From positions 248,001 to 312,000 of the forward strand of contig NZ_CANMAX010000002.1 in NCBI RefSeq assembly GCF_947495995.1: a DNA stretch of 64,000 bases, written 5' to 3'. Positions 1 to 6,378 of this stretch are shown in pieces. Each line of letters starts with the position of its first letter. Positions within the stretch are counted from its first letter, which is position 1. The translations under genes and the position numbers were made by a program. This DNA is from an uncultured Tenacibaculum sp. GTDB lineage: Bacteria; Bacteroidota; Bacteroidia; Flavobacteriales; Flavobacteriaceae. Below the pieces are notes generated by a model, which was given only the letters and a program-made list of their open reading frames with translations, searched no databases and had not been told where the DNA came from.

Positions 1-1013
1 TCATTTAAATCAGTTCCTTCATAAGTACTTAATAAATTATAATCTGTTGGTCCGTAATACCATTCCATATTATAATTTAATTCACCATTCTTTAATGCTA
101 ATGGAGCTTTTAAGCTAAATGTTTTAGTGTAAACGCTATCTTGATCTTCACCTAAATAATCAACAGATTTTAATTTAGCATCGTTAAAAGGCGTATCAGT
201 TAATAAAGCACTAGAGAAGAAATGTTGCTTATAAGCTACCCATTCTACATCGTTACCAACTTCATCATCTTTCATTTGAAGATATTCAACATCACCATCT
301 TCTTTATAATAGTAATATGTGTACATATTTTCTGTACGCATACTTTTTTCTTTACGTAAAGATTTTAAGTTCCAATCTAAATTAATGTCTTGAGAACTAT
401 TAATAACATTACTTAAACCTTGAGAACGAACAGCAAAACCAATTCTATAATCGTTTGGTTTAATTTCGTAACGATACTCTAAAAACTGACTGTCAGAAAC
501 CTTAAGTTTCATAGAAAGTACTGTATTCTCTCCATTTTTAGTTTCTTTTGGCTCGAATAATAAATCTTGAGTATTTAAAGTGCGATTGTCTGTAGTACCA
601 AAATTGATATTAAAGTTCGCATTCTTATCGTTAATAATGTGTAATGGTAAAGAGTCGTAAGTTTTAAAGTTCTTTACTAAGGCTTTTGTAATTTGTCCAC
701 CTTTATTACTAATAGTTAACTGAATTACATCATTTTCAATTACAGTTTCACCATCTTTTCCATTAATTGCACTATGAGCAAAAGCTCCTAACTGATTTTT
801 TAAAGCAATTTTTTGTAATGAATCATTAACTACAAGGTCTTTAGTATCAGCAGTATTAGTTACTGGATTTACTGTAGTAGTTTGTTCTGTTTGAGTAGTG
901 TTAGATTTTTCAGCCTCAACATCGGACTTGTTGGTATTGAAGTACCATAAAAAGATACCACCTAATAATAACATTCCTATGAATGAGTTGAAATCAAATT
1001 TTTTTTCTTCCAT
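1..1013 (-). CDS. yidC: Membrane protein insertase YidC, N-terminal part (cut by window edge)
   Basis: YidC inserts and folds inner-membrane proteins, alone or with SecYEG. The visible 337 codons run from an ATG at 1013 and leave the window at base 1 without a stop. They cover the first membrane segment (about residues 8-24, MLLLGGIFLWYF), a Thr/Gln-rich linker, and most of the large periplasmic beta-sandwich domain of Gram-negative YidC. The catalytic five-helix core would lie outside the window. The N-terminus MEEKKFDFNSFIGMLLLGG is typical of Bacteroidota YidC. A perfect -7 element on the minus strand (1073-1080) lies about 60 bases before the start, so the gene probably has its own promoter. 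Identification is from recognition of the periplasmic domain and N-terminus. Confidence 0.9.
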   Translation of the reverse strand, partial: MEEKKFDFNSFIGMLLLGGIFLWYFNTNKSDVEAEKSNTTQTEQTTTVNPVTNTADTKDLVVNDSLQKIALKNQLGAFAHSAINGKDGETVIENDVIQLTISNKGGQITKALVKNFKTYDSLPLHIINDKNANFNINFGTTDNRTLNTQDLLFEPKETKNGENTVLSMKLKVSDSQFLEYRYEIKPNDYRIGFAVRSQGLSNVINSSQDINLDWNLKSLRKEKSMRTENMYTYYYYKEDGDVEYLQMKDDEVGNDVEWVAYKQHFFSSALLTDTPFNDAKLKSVDYLGEDQDSVYTKTFSLKAPLALKNGELNYNMEWYYGPTDYNLLSTYEGTDLN

Positions 1014-1072
1014 CGATATACGTTAAATGTCAACTTGTCATTTTCTCAGAAAACTGACTGATAAAAACGCGA

Positions 1073-1080
1073 CAAATGTA
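1073..1080 (-). promoter_or_regulatory. Probable yidC promoter, -7 element
   Basis: The minus strand reads TACATTTG, a perfect match to the Bacteroidota -7 consensus TAnnTTTG. Transcription would start near 1067, giving a leader of about 54 bases. No TTG is found at the usual 17-23 base distance, so the -33 element is weak or absent. Confidence 0.5.
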
Positions 1081-1159
1081 GCAAAACTACATCTTATTTC
1101 AGTTGTTTAGTTATAATTAATTTATGTCTTATATATAGCACAAACTATATTCCGTTTTT

Positions 1160-1167
1160 TAAATTTG
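1160..1167 (+). promoter_or_regulatory. Probable promoter of the cupin gene, -7 element
   Basis: TAAATTTG matches TAnnTTTG perfectly and lies 18 bases before the ATG at 1186. It also argues against translation from the in-frame TTG at 1165, which sits inside the element. No good -33 TTG is seen. Confidence 0.5.
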
Positions 1168-1185
1168 TTATATAAAATTTATCTA

Positions 1186-1551
1186 ATGGGAAAAAAATAT
1201 ACAATTCAAAAGTCTCCATTTGTGGTTCCAACTACAGATGGTAAATTAATAGAAGAGCATTTTGGAAAGGCAACAGATGGAAATGATAAGGTAAGTGTTG
1301 CACACATGGTTGCACCTCCAGGTTGGAGTGAGCCTTTTCAAACACCAGAATTTGAGGAGTATACATATATAATAAAAGGAAAGAAACAATTTATTGTAAA
1401 TGGTGAAACCATAGTTTTAGAAATGGGACAATCGATAAAAATTGAAAAAAATGTAAGAGTTCAATATTCGAATCCTTTTGATGAACCTTGTGAGTATTTA
1501 GCGGTTTGTTTACCTGCTTTTTCTATTGAATTAGTAAATAGGGAAGAATAG
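1186..1551 (+). CDS. Small single-domain cupin protein
   Basis: A 121-residue protein that is essentially one cupin beta-barrel. The pattern PPGWSEPFQTPEFEEYTYIIKG resembles cupin motif 1, followed by a second strand pair near GQSIKIEKNVRVQYSNP. The histidines that normally bind metal in motif 1 are not present (Gln, Glu and Phe occupy the region), so a metal-dependent enzyme is doubtful and a ligand-binding role is possible. The start is placed at ATG 1186, because the in-frame TTG at 1165 lies within the likely -7 promoter element. The gene is monocistronic, divergent from yidC and convergent with pepD across a shared terminator. The substrate is unknown. Confidence 0.75.
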   Translation: MGKKYTIQKSPFVVPTTDGKLIEEHFGKATDGNDKVSVAHMVAPPGWSEPFQTPEFEEYTYIIKGKKQFIVNGETIVLEMGQSIKIEKNVRVQYSNPFDEPCEYLAVCLPAFSIELVNREE

Positions 1552-1560
1552 AAAAAATAA

Positions 1561-1586
1561 AACGGTGAACAAAAAAGTTCACCGTT
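1561..1586. terminator. Bidirectional terminator between the cupin gene and pepD
   Basis: A perfect 10-bp stem (AACGGTGAAC / GTTCACCGTT) with a six-base A loop. On the minus strand the stem is followed by a T-rich run, which suits pepD; on the plus strand the tail is GTTGTTTT, which serves the cupin gene. Confidence 0.85.
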
Positions 1587-1602
1587 TGTTGTTTTATGAT
1601 TT

Positions 1603-1818
1603 TTAGAAACCATTAAATCTACATTCGTAAGTTCCAGGTATAGGATTATTGTCTAGACAAGGTCCGCATACAGTGTTAGGATTTGTACAAGAACGCTGAC
1701 AAGCTCTTAACGAATGATAATCGCAAGTAGAAGCTATTGGAACAGATCCAAATCCTCCTAAGATTTCTAATTGTTTTTTCTTGCTTAATTTTTTTCCGAT
1801 TTCGAATACTTTTTTCAT
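1603..1818 (-). CDS. Double-glycine-leader Cys-rich peptide precursor (pepD here)
   Basis: A 71-residue precursor. Residues 1-22 form a charged, amphipathic leader ending in LGG, the processing signature used by peptidase-containing ABC exporters for bacteriocins, pheromones and related natural products. The expected mature part is 49 residues and starts FGSVPIAS. It has six cysteines, spaced C-x7-C-x3-C-x6-C-x2-C-x11-C, which could form three disulfides. The leader differs from those of pepA-C (KKVFEIGKK instead of KKSILNL), and a strong terminator separates it from them, so it is a related but separate unit. Its mRNA leader contains an unusual complementary-loop structure (1845-1908). No exporter or modification enzyme is encoded nearby. 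Product activity (bacteriocin, signal or other) cannot be told from sequence. Confidence 0.75.
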   Translation of the reverse strand: MKKVFEIGKKLSKKKQLEILGGFGSVPIASTCDYHSLRACQRSCTNPNTVCGPCLDNNPIPGTYECRFNGF

Positions 1819-1844
1819 TTTTATTTAGTTGAAAAATTAATATT

Positions 1845-1908
1845 CTGTGATGGTTTTAAGACATTCACAGCTTTACGTCTGATTCTTCGCGATAAGATCT
1901 CTTAAAAC
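1845..1908 (-). promoter_or_regulatory. Structured leader of pepD mRNA, possible pseudoknot
   Basis: On the plus strand CTGTGA (1845-1850) and TCACAG (1865-1870) form a hairpin, with a further TG/CA pairing. Its nine-base loop GTTTTAAGA (1853-1861) is perfectly complementary to TCTTAAAAC at 1900-1908. In the pepD transcript the distal arm comes first and could pair with the loop as a pseudoknot, or the two pairings could exclude each other. The structure ends about 27 bases before the pepD start codon. This is seen in sequence only; function is inference. Confidence 0.35.
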
Positions 1909-1930
1909 TAAAAATTTTAAGATTAAGAAT

Positions 1931-1938
1931 TAAATATA
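1931..1938 (-). promoter_or_regulatory. Candidate weak pepD promoter, -7 element
   Basis: The minus strand reads TATATTTA, one base off TAnnTTTG. It would start transcription near 1925, just upstream of the structured leader. No clear -33 TTG is seen, so this is only the best candidate. Confidence 0.25.
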
Positions 1939-1990
1939 GATTGTTAATATTTACGTAAAAACATTGTTTGTCAGTTAAATAAATTGAAAA

Positions 1991-2018
1991 AGATATACTC
2001 TGAAGTTAGAGTATATCT
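1991..2018 (-). terminator. Terminator of the pepABC unit
   Basis: A perfect 11-bp stem (AGATATACTCT / AGAGTATATCT) with a six-base loop. On the minus strand it is followed by a T-run, and it begins 8 bases after the pepC stop codon. It separates pepC from pepD. Confidence 0.85.
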
Positions 2019-2025
2019 TATAATT

Positions 2026-2214
2026 TTATTGTTCTTCATCTAATTGACCGCCGCATCCGACCATACGCATGCAATAATTAAAGTAATCCCAGTTAGAATT
2101 TCCACTACTACAATAATCCCATTCGTACCAACAATCAGCTCCTCCATTAAGAGATTTTAATTGTTGTTTGCTTAAGATTTTAGCGCCTTTGAGATTTAAA
2201 ATTGATTTTTTCAT
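2026..2214 (-). CDS. Double-glycine-leader Cys-containing peptide precursor (pepC here)
   Basis: A 62-residue precursor with a 25-residue leader (MKKSILNLKGAKILSKQQLK then SLNGG) and an expected mature peptide of 37 residues. The mature part is rich in aromatic residues and has four cysteines (ADC, DYC, NYC, VGC), a GCGG motif and an acidic end (LDEEQ). The leader shares MKKSILNL with pepA and pepB, but carries a two-residue insertion and KQQLKSL in place of KQQQQ. The gene lies 43 bases after pepB on the same strand and is followed by a strong terminator, so it is the last gene of the unit. The double-Gly processing is inferred from the motif and from its conservation among the four neighbours. 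Confidence 0.75.
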   Translation of the reverse strand: MKKSILNLKGAKILSKQQLKSLNGGADCWYEWDYCSSGNSNWDYFNYCMRMVGCGGQLDEEQ

Positions 2215-2257
2215 ATGATTAATTTTTAGAAGTTTTCCTTTTTCTTATTACACTTAT

Positions 2258-2452
2258 TTATTCGCAAATATCTGATAAACAACAGTGAGTTTCACTTGTA
2301 CCTAAACAACATCCGTTAGGTAATGAAAATCCACCACAAGTTGTACATTGTAAGGCAGAATATTGTGGACATGTTGCACCAAATCCTCCACTAATTTCTT
2401 GTTGTTGTTGCTTGTTTAAAGCTTTTCCTAAATTTAATATTGATTTTTTCAT
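2258..2452 (-). CDS. Double-glycine-leader Cys-rich peptide precursor (pepB here)
   Basis: A 64-residue precursor. The 23-residue leader (MKKSILNLGKALNKQQQQEI then SGG) is nearly identical to that of pepA. The predicted mature peptide of 41 residues starts FGATCPQYS and contains eight cysteines, including two adjacent CC pairs, which suggests a compact multi-disulfide or otherwise crosslinked fold. The core shares almost nothing with the cores of pepA and pepC, so leaders are conserved and cores have diverged, as in bacteriocin and natural-product precursor families. It sits 28 bases downstream of pepA and 43 upstream of pepC, consistent with a single transcript. Confidence 0.75.
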   Translation of the reverse strand: MKKSILNLGKALNKQQQQEISGGFGATCPQYSALQCTTCGGFSLPNGCCLGTSETHCCLSDICE

Positions 2453-2480
2453 GAAATTATTTTTAGTGAGTTATTAATTA

Positions 2481-2642
2481 TTATAAGTGACATGGTACAC
2501 ACATAGTTCTCCATAAACATAATCTTGGATTAGTTGGACATTTTGCCTCTCCAAGTCCGATTGGAATTACAGTTCCTCCAGTAACATCTTGTTGCTGTTG
2601 TTTGTTTAACTTTTTTCCTAGATTTAAAATTGATTTTTTCAT
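2481..2642 (-). CDS. Double-glycine-leader Cys-containing peptide precursor (pepA here)
   Basis: A 53-residue precursor, first gene of the peptide unit. I place the start at ATG 2642 rather than at the in-frame codon at 2735, because the product then begins MKKSILNLGKKLNKQQQQDV exactly like its neighbours, and because the region upstream holds the promoter and the repeated operator. The leader ends TGG (residue 23). The mature peptide would be 30 residues, starting TVIPIGLGEAKC, with four cysteines in its second half and a C-terminal CVPCHL. Two 21-bp-spaced operator copies lie 66 bases before the start, so it is the likely target of the LytTR regulator encoded at 3733-4473. Activity is unknown. 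Confidence 0.75.
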   Translation of the reverse strand: MKKSILNLGKKLNKQQQQDVTGGTVIPIGLGEAKCPTNPRLCLWRTMCVPCHL

Positions 2643-2671
2643 ACTAATTATACTTTTAAAGTTATTTACAT

Positions 2672-2681
2672 CAAATATTAA
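2672..2681 (-). promoter_or_regulatory. Candidate pepA promoter, -7 region
   Basis: The minus strand reads TTAATATTTG, an imperfect form of TAnnTTTG. It aligns with TTATAACTTG before the lipoprotein gene: both lie 29-30 bases before the ATG and 35-36 bases from the nearest operator repeat. The matching position at two loci is the main support. Confidence 0.4.
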
Positions 2682-2707
2682 CTTTAGAATGAAGTATAGC
2701 AATGCTG

Positions 2708-2743
2708 TTTTCAAAAGCGCACTTGTTTTTTTCAAAAACGTAT
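2708..2743 (-). promoter_or_regulatory. Tandem LytTR-type operator upstream of pepABC, two copies
   Basis: Plus-strand copies TTTTCAAAAGCGCAC (from 2708) and TTTTCAAAAACGTAT (from 2729) start exactly 21 bp apart, two turns of the helix. The same motif occurs three times, also at 21-bp steps, before the lipoprotein gene at 3613. LytTR regulators are known to bind pairs of direct repeats spaced about two helical turns apart, just upstream of the promoter. Here the proximal copy would be centred near -47. The assignment to the neighbouring LytTR regulator is inference. Confidence 0.6.
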
Positions 2744-2759
2744 TATTTATAAAAACAAA

Positions 2760-2779
2760 AAGAGCGAATCAACGCTCTT
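2760..2779 (-). terminator. Terminator after the lipoprotein gene
   Basis: A 7-bp stem (AAGAGCG / CGCTCTT) with loop AATCAA. On the minus strand it is followed by TTTTGTTTTTAT. It lies about 30 bases after the lipoprotein stop codon, immediately before the pepA operator, so the two units are separately transcribed. Confidence 0.7.
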
Positions 2780-2809
2780 CTCATATTTGAATTTCGGGGA
2801 AACAAAGTT

Positions 2810-3613
2810 TTAGTTTAAAAATGCAGAAAGGTTAATAAGTAAAAACTCTGGATATGTACATGTTGAATTGTTGGTGTATGGTCTAGCTACAATCACATTA
2901 TCTGTTACAGTATTTAAATAATTATTATCTACATGATTTATTTCTGTAACACCGTTATCGTCACTTGTTGCTGAATTGACAGAAGAATGCAAAAATCCGT
3001 AATTAAAATCGTCGTAATTTAAAGGATGTGCTGTTGAAGTTATAGAAAACGGTAAATTTTGATTTACTAACGGATTTATTCCATCAGGAAAAAATAATTC
3101 TATGCAATTATTCTCTAAAATGGAAGTCAAAAATATTGTTGTTAATGTACCAGTAACATCTCCATTTATAGGAGCCAAACATTCTTCACCGAGCTCTTCA
3201 TCACAAGTAATAATAGGTAAAGGGGGAGATTGTGTTCCTAAAACAGGTTCATCTCTACCAGGATAAAGACTTAAAAAATCTCTAAGAATACTAATAAACT
3301 GATCTTTGAAGTTTAAGGTAGAATTGCGTCCTATTAATTCTTCTAAAGTTGCAGTTTCACGACCTTGTAAATAATTGTATATTTCTTGGCGATAACTGGA
3401 ATCTGACATAATTACTTCAGCAGCAATATAAGATACCCATTGAAGTTTTTTTTGAAAACCAGTATGTGGATCAATAGAGCCTAGGTTTGTTATTCTTCCT
3501 TTTAAAATTGTTGTTTCATTTTCTAATTCAATAGTTTCTATGTTTTCCGTGTTACTTTCACAAGAAAGAAAAAGGAATAGAAAACAGCTAATCAATAACT
3601 TTGACATTTTCAT
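2810..3613 (-). CDS. Predicted lipoprotein of unknown function in the peptide locus
   Basis: 267 residues. It begins with a lipoprotein signal (MKMSKLLISCFLFLFLSCES), with the lipidated cysteine expected at residue 18, so it should be membrane-anchored facing the periplasm or the outside. The rest is soluble, with four further cysteines (in TCDEELGEEC, NNC and STC) and a stretch near residues 110-140 that looks like a flexible linker. I recognise no family. The gene lies between the peptide genes and the LytTR regulator and has its own terminator. It also carries three operator repeats upstream at the same distance as those of pepA, so it is very likely co-regulated with the peptides. Immunity protein, peptide receptor and maturation factor are all possible, but none is shown. 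ATG 3607 is an alternative start. Confidence 0.7.
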   Translation of the reverse strand: MKMSKLLISCFLFLFLSCESNTENIETIELENETTILKGRITNLGSIDPHTGFQKKLQWVSYIAAEVIMSDSSYRQEIYNYLQGRETATLEELIGRNSTLNFKDQFISILRDFLSLYPGRDEPVLGTQSPPLPIITCDEELGEECLAPINGDVTGTLTTIFLTSILENNCIELFFPDGINPLVNQNLPFSITSTAHPLNYDDFNYGFLHSSVNSATSDDNGVTEINHVDNNYLNTVTDNVIVARPYTNNSTCTYPEFLLINLSAFLN

Positions 3614-3641
3614 ACGTATGGTTTTTTATTTAATCACTTTT

Positions 3642-3651
3642 CAAGTTATAA
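3642..3651 (-). promoter_or_regulatory. Candidate promoter of the lipoprotein gene, -7 region
   Basis: The minus strand reads TTATAACTTG, a poor match to TAnnTTTG. It lies 29 bases before the ATG and 35 bases from the proximal operator copy, the same geometry as at pepA. A poor promoter core fits an activator-dependent promoter. Confidence 0.35.
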
Positions 3652-3676
3652 TTTCTACTGTTAGGAAAAAACATGA

Positions 3677-3733
3677 TTTTCAAAAGTGTTTCTATACTTT
3701 TAAAAACCGTTCTAGTTTTTTTCAAAAGTGTTT
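3677..3733 (-). promoter_or_regulatory. Tandem LytTR-type operator upstream of the lipoprotein gene, three copies
   Basis: Plus-strand copies begin at 3677 (TTTTCAAAAGTGTTT), 3698 (TTTTAAAAACCGTTC, degenerate) and 3719 (identical to the first over 15 bases). The steps are exactly 21 and 21 bp. The nearest copy starts 64 bases before the ATG, against 66 at pepA. The last copy ends at the stop codon of the LytTR regulator gene. Same motif, orientation, phase and distance as at pepA make a shared operator likely. Confidence 0.6.
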
Positions 3734-4473
3734 TAAAAAATTTTATCAAGAGTATACTCTTTTCTTCTAGTTGAAACTGGAATTTTAATATCGTTATTTA
3801 ACATTAAAAAACCTTTTTTACTGTATTTAATAACATGTTTTTTATTCACCATATACGATTGATGACAGCGAACAAACTTTTCAGTAGATAGTATTTCTGC
3901 TACTTTTTTTGCAGATTTAGTAATCACTATTTTTTCAGAAATAGAAGTATAAAAAGTAGTATAATTTCCTTCAGATTTACAATACAAAATATCATCCTCA
4001 TAGACAGCAAACACATTATCAGAAGTTTTTAAAATAACACGTTTATTAACCTGTAAATTTTTAAAGTATTCATTAGAGACTTCAATAGATTTTTCTAACG
4101 AAGTTTCATTTGTAGTTTCTGAAACAGCTTTGTGAACAGCTTCGTTTAACTCATCATCATCAATTGGTTTTAAAATATAGTCTAATGCACCAACTTTTAT
4201 GGCTTTAATTGCATGCTTGTCGTATCCTGTGATAAAGATGATTTCGAAGTTTTTATACGTTAATTGATGTAGTAAATCGAAAGCTGTTTCTTGACCTAAA
4301 TTTACATCTAAAAAAAGTAAATTCGGTTTTTCTTTTTCAATGATATGTTTTGCAGATGCTATATTTGAAGCTTCACCTACAATGTTTAATGTATCTGAAA
4401 AGTTATTTTGAATCCTTTTTCTGATATCTATTCGTACATGATCTTCATCATCAATTATTATAGCTCTAATCAT
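3733..4473 (-). CDS. LytTR-family response regulator
   Basis: 246 residues in two domains. Residues 1-120 are a receiver domain with the acidic pocket (IIDDED, residues 6-11), the phosphoacceptor Asp56 in LLFLDVNLG, a conserved Thr in FITGYD, and the KP pair (YILKPID). Residues about 140-246 are a LytTR DNA-binding domain, recognisable from DDILYCKSEGNYTTFYT and FVRCHQSYMVNKKHV. LytTR regulators such as AgrA and ComE bind paired direct repeats and often control peptide pheromone or bacteriocin genes. The start ATG overlaps the kinase stop codon by four bases (ATGA), so the two are translated together. Tandem repeats of the expected geometry lie just downstream, before the lipoprotein gene, and again before pepA. 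Confidence 0.9.
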   Translation of the reverse strand: MIRAIIIDDEDHVRIDIRKRIQNNFSDTLNIVGEASNIASAKHIIEKEKPNLLFLDVNLGQETAFDLLHQLTYKNFEIIFITGYDKHAIKAIKVGALDYILKPIDDDELNEAVHKAVSETTNETSLEKSIEVSNEYFKNLQVNKRVILKTSDNVFAVYEDDILYCKSEGNYTTFYTSISEKIVITKSAKKVAEILSTEKFVRCHQSYMVNKKHVIKYSKKGFLMLNNDIKIPVSTRRKEYTLDKIF

Positions 4474-6287
4474 TTTTCAGTAAGTTTAAATGGTATTTCA
4501 AAACTAACAATCACACCATTTTCATTAGTTTTGTTTTTAATTATTATTTCTTTTTTCGTAGTCTTTTTTAAATAATTACTTATCAATTTTGTAGATGAAA
4601 TCCTAGAGTTGTCTTTAGCGTTTTGTATCCCTTTTCCATTATCTTCAATAGTGCAAGCTAAAGTGTTTTTCAATAGACTTAATTTGAGTTGAATTTTACC
4701 TTTATTATTAATATCTGTTAAACCATGTTCAATACTATTTTCAATAATAGGTTGTATTAACATTGGAGGAATAAAAATTAAATCATCTTCATCTATATCA
4801 TTGAGTTGAATTTCAAAATCAAATCGATTTGGAAACCTGAGTTCTTGTAAATCGATATACTTATGCAAAGCTTCTATTTCTTCACTTAATTGTACATAAT
4901 TTTGAGTTGAATTTTCAAGGATCAAGCGTAATAACCTAGAGAATTTTAAAAGATATTTAGTCGCAAGTTTTGGAGTTTCTTCAATTGTATTTTGAATAGC
5001 ATACAATGTATTAAAAGTAAAATGCGGATTCATTTGTAATCTTAATAAGCGTTGTTGCATTAATAGGTTTTGTTTTTCAAAATTATGTTTGCGCTGTTTG
5101 TAGAACAAAAATCCAATACTAATTATTAGTAACGATACGCCTAATAAAGTGAAGAATCTCTTGATACTTTTAATTTCTAGTTCGTTTTTCTCAGCTAAAA
5201 TTTTACGCTCATTTTCTGTGGCAGTTTTAAGATCTAAAAGCTCAGTCTTAATTTTTTGATTGTATCTGTTTTCTTGAAAACTATACAAGCTATCTAAACT
5301 ATTATTGATGTTATCAATTTCTTTATTAGATAAAAAATCGAGTTTTAGTTTTGTTTTTAAAATACTACGAATAGTATTTGTCTTTACACCATGATTAGTT
5401 AAAACAATAGCAGAATCGATATAAATACGTGCAGAATTAAACTCCTTCAGTTTTATGTAAGCGTTTGAAATGTTGTTGTATAATCCTGCAATTTCATTTT
5501 TTTTAGTAGCATTTTTTTTAATTTTCTTAAGATAGTAAATACCTTTTTTGAAAAAAATAAGAGCTTCTTTAAAATTATTATCTTGATATTTTCTAACAGC
5601 ATAATCTCTATACAAATTATGTTTTGTGTGATTATTTAATTGTTTTTCAATTTGTCTTAGGCTGTCTAGAAGATAAAAACCTCTTTCTTTATTACTTAGC
5701 TCAAATAAATATTGTGCTCGAATAATTAAAGCTTCATTAATATTGTGGTTGCTATTTCTGATTTTAGATAAAGCTTTTACTTGAAGTTTATTATGACGTA
5801 AAGCTTTTCCATATTCTTTGGTCGCTTTATATGTGTTTTCTATCATGTATTGATAGTAATGATCGTTTTCAGAAGTTAGTGCTTTATATTTTTCTGCAAT
5901 AGCAAAACAATCTCCATATTTTCCTTGTTCTAGATGAAAATTCCATGCCTTATCGTAATACCTGAAATCGTTCCTGTTTTTTAAATGATCTTTTACATAA
6001 TCTTTTGCTTTATGAAAATAAATAGAAGCAGAATCGTTTATACTCTTGCGTTTAAAATAATTAGCAAACATATAATCGTTTTTAGCTTTTATAGAATCAC
6101 TTAGAATGTTATGTTTTTTAACAAGTGTTCTTACTCTATTTAATTTAAAAGAAGTAGAATCTATATTCTTAAAGGCTTTTTTATGCAGAGTTTTAATTTC
6201 ACTTAAAATCTTCTTTTCATCTTGCTTTTGGGTACAAGAAAATATAAATATAGAAAGACCTATATAACAGAACAGAGGTTTTAACAT
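4470..6287 (-). CDS. LytS-type sensor histidine kinase with TPR input domain
   Basis: 605 residues. The N-terminus has a lipobox-like signal (FSC, Cys18), followed by a helical region with TPR-like repeats (about 60-340) that should lie in the periplasm. Then come a coiled coil (340-375), one membrane segment (about 378-396), a His_kinase domain with the phosphoacceptor His422 in LQMNPHFTFNTL, and a HATPase domain with N-box IIENSIEHG (514-522) and DNGKG (549-553). This is the LytS/YehU type that partners LytTR regulators, and the cognate regulator overlaps it by four bases. The combination of a lipid-attachment motif and a membrane segment is odd; Cys18 could also simply be part of a cleaved or uncleaved signal anchor. 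The periplasmic TPR part is a candidate peptide sensor (inference). Confidence 0.88.
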   Translation of the reverse strand: MLKPLFCYIGLSIFIFSCTQKQDEKKILSEIKTLHKKAFKNIDSTSFKLNRVRTLVKKHNILSDSIKAKNDYMFANYFKRKSINDSASIYFHKAKDYVKDHLKNRNDFRYYDKAWNFHLEQGKYGDCFAIAEKYKALTSENDHYYQYMIENTYKATKEYGKALRHNKLQVKALSKIRNSNHNINEALIIRAQYLFELSNKERGFYLLDSLRQIEKQLNNHTKHNLYRDYAVRKYQDNNFKEALIFFKKGIYYLKKIKKNATKKNEIAGLYNNISNAYIKLKEFNSARIYIDSAIVLTNHGVKTNTIRSILKTKLKLDFLSNKEIDNINNSLDSLYSFQENRYNQKIKTELLDLKTATENERKILAEKNELEIKSIKRFFTLLGVSLLIISIGFLFYKQRKHNFEKQNLLMQQRLLRLQMNPHFTFNTLYAIQNTIEETPKLATKYLLKFSRLLRLILENSTQNYVQLSEEIEALHKYIDLQELRFPNRFDFEIQLNDIDEDDLIFIPPMLIQPIIENSIEHGLTDINNKGKIQLKLSLLKNTLACTIEDNGKGIQNAKDNSRISSTKLISNYLKKTTKKEIIIKNKTNENGVIVSFEIPFKLTEK

Positions 6288-6378
6288 CGTAAGATACTTG
6301 GTTGATCTGACTAAGTTATGAAATTATTTTTCATTGATTTTTAGTTAAAACTTAGGTCGTGTTGAAGGAGGGAAGCTG

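Noticed and set aside
1165..1185. TTG start for the cupin gene
   Set aside because: The TTG is part of a perfect -7 promoter element; ATG 1186 fits the predicted transcript start.
2602..2790. Open frame on the plus strand opposite pepA and its upstream region
   Set aside because: It runs through the operator repeats and terminator of the opposite strand, has no recognisable domain, and overlaps the pepA leader, so it is a shadow frame.
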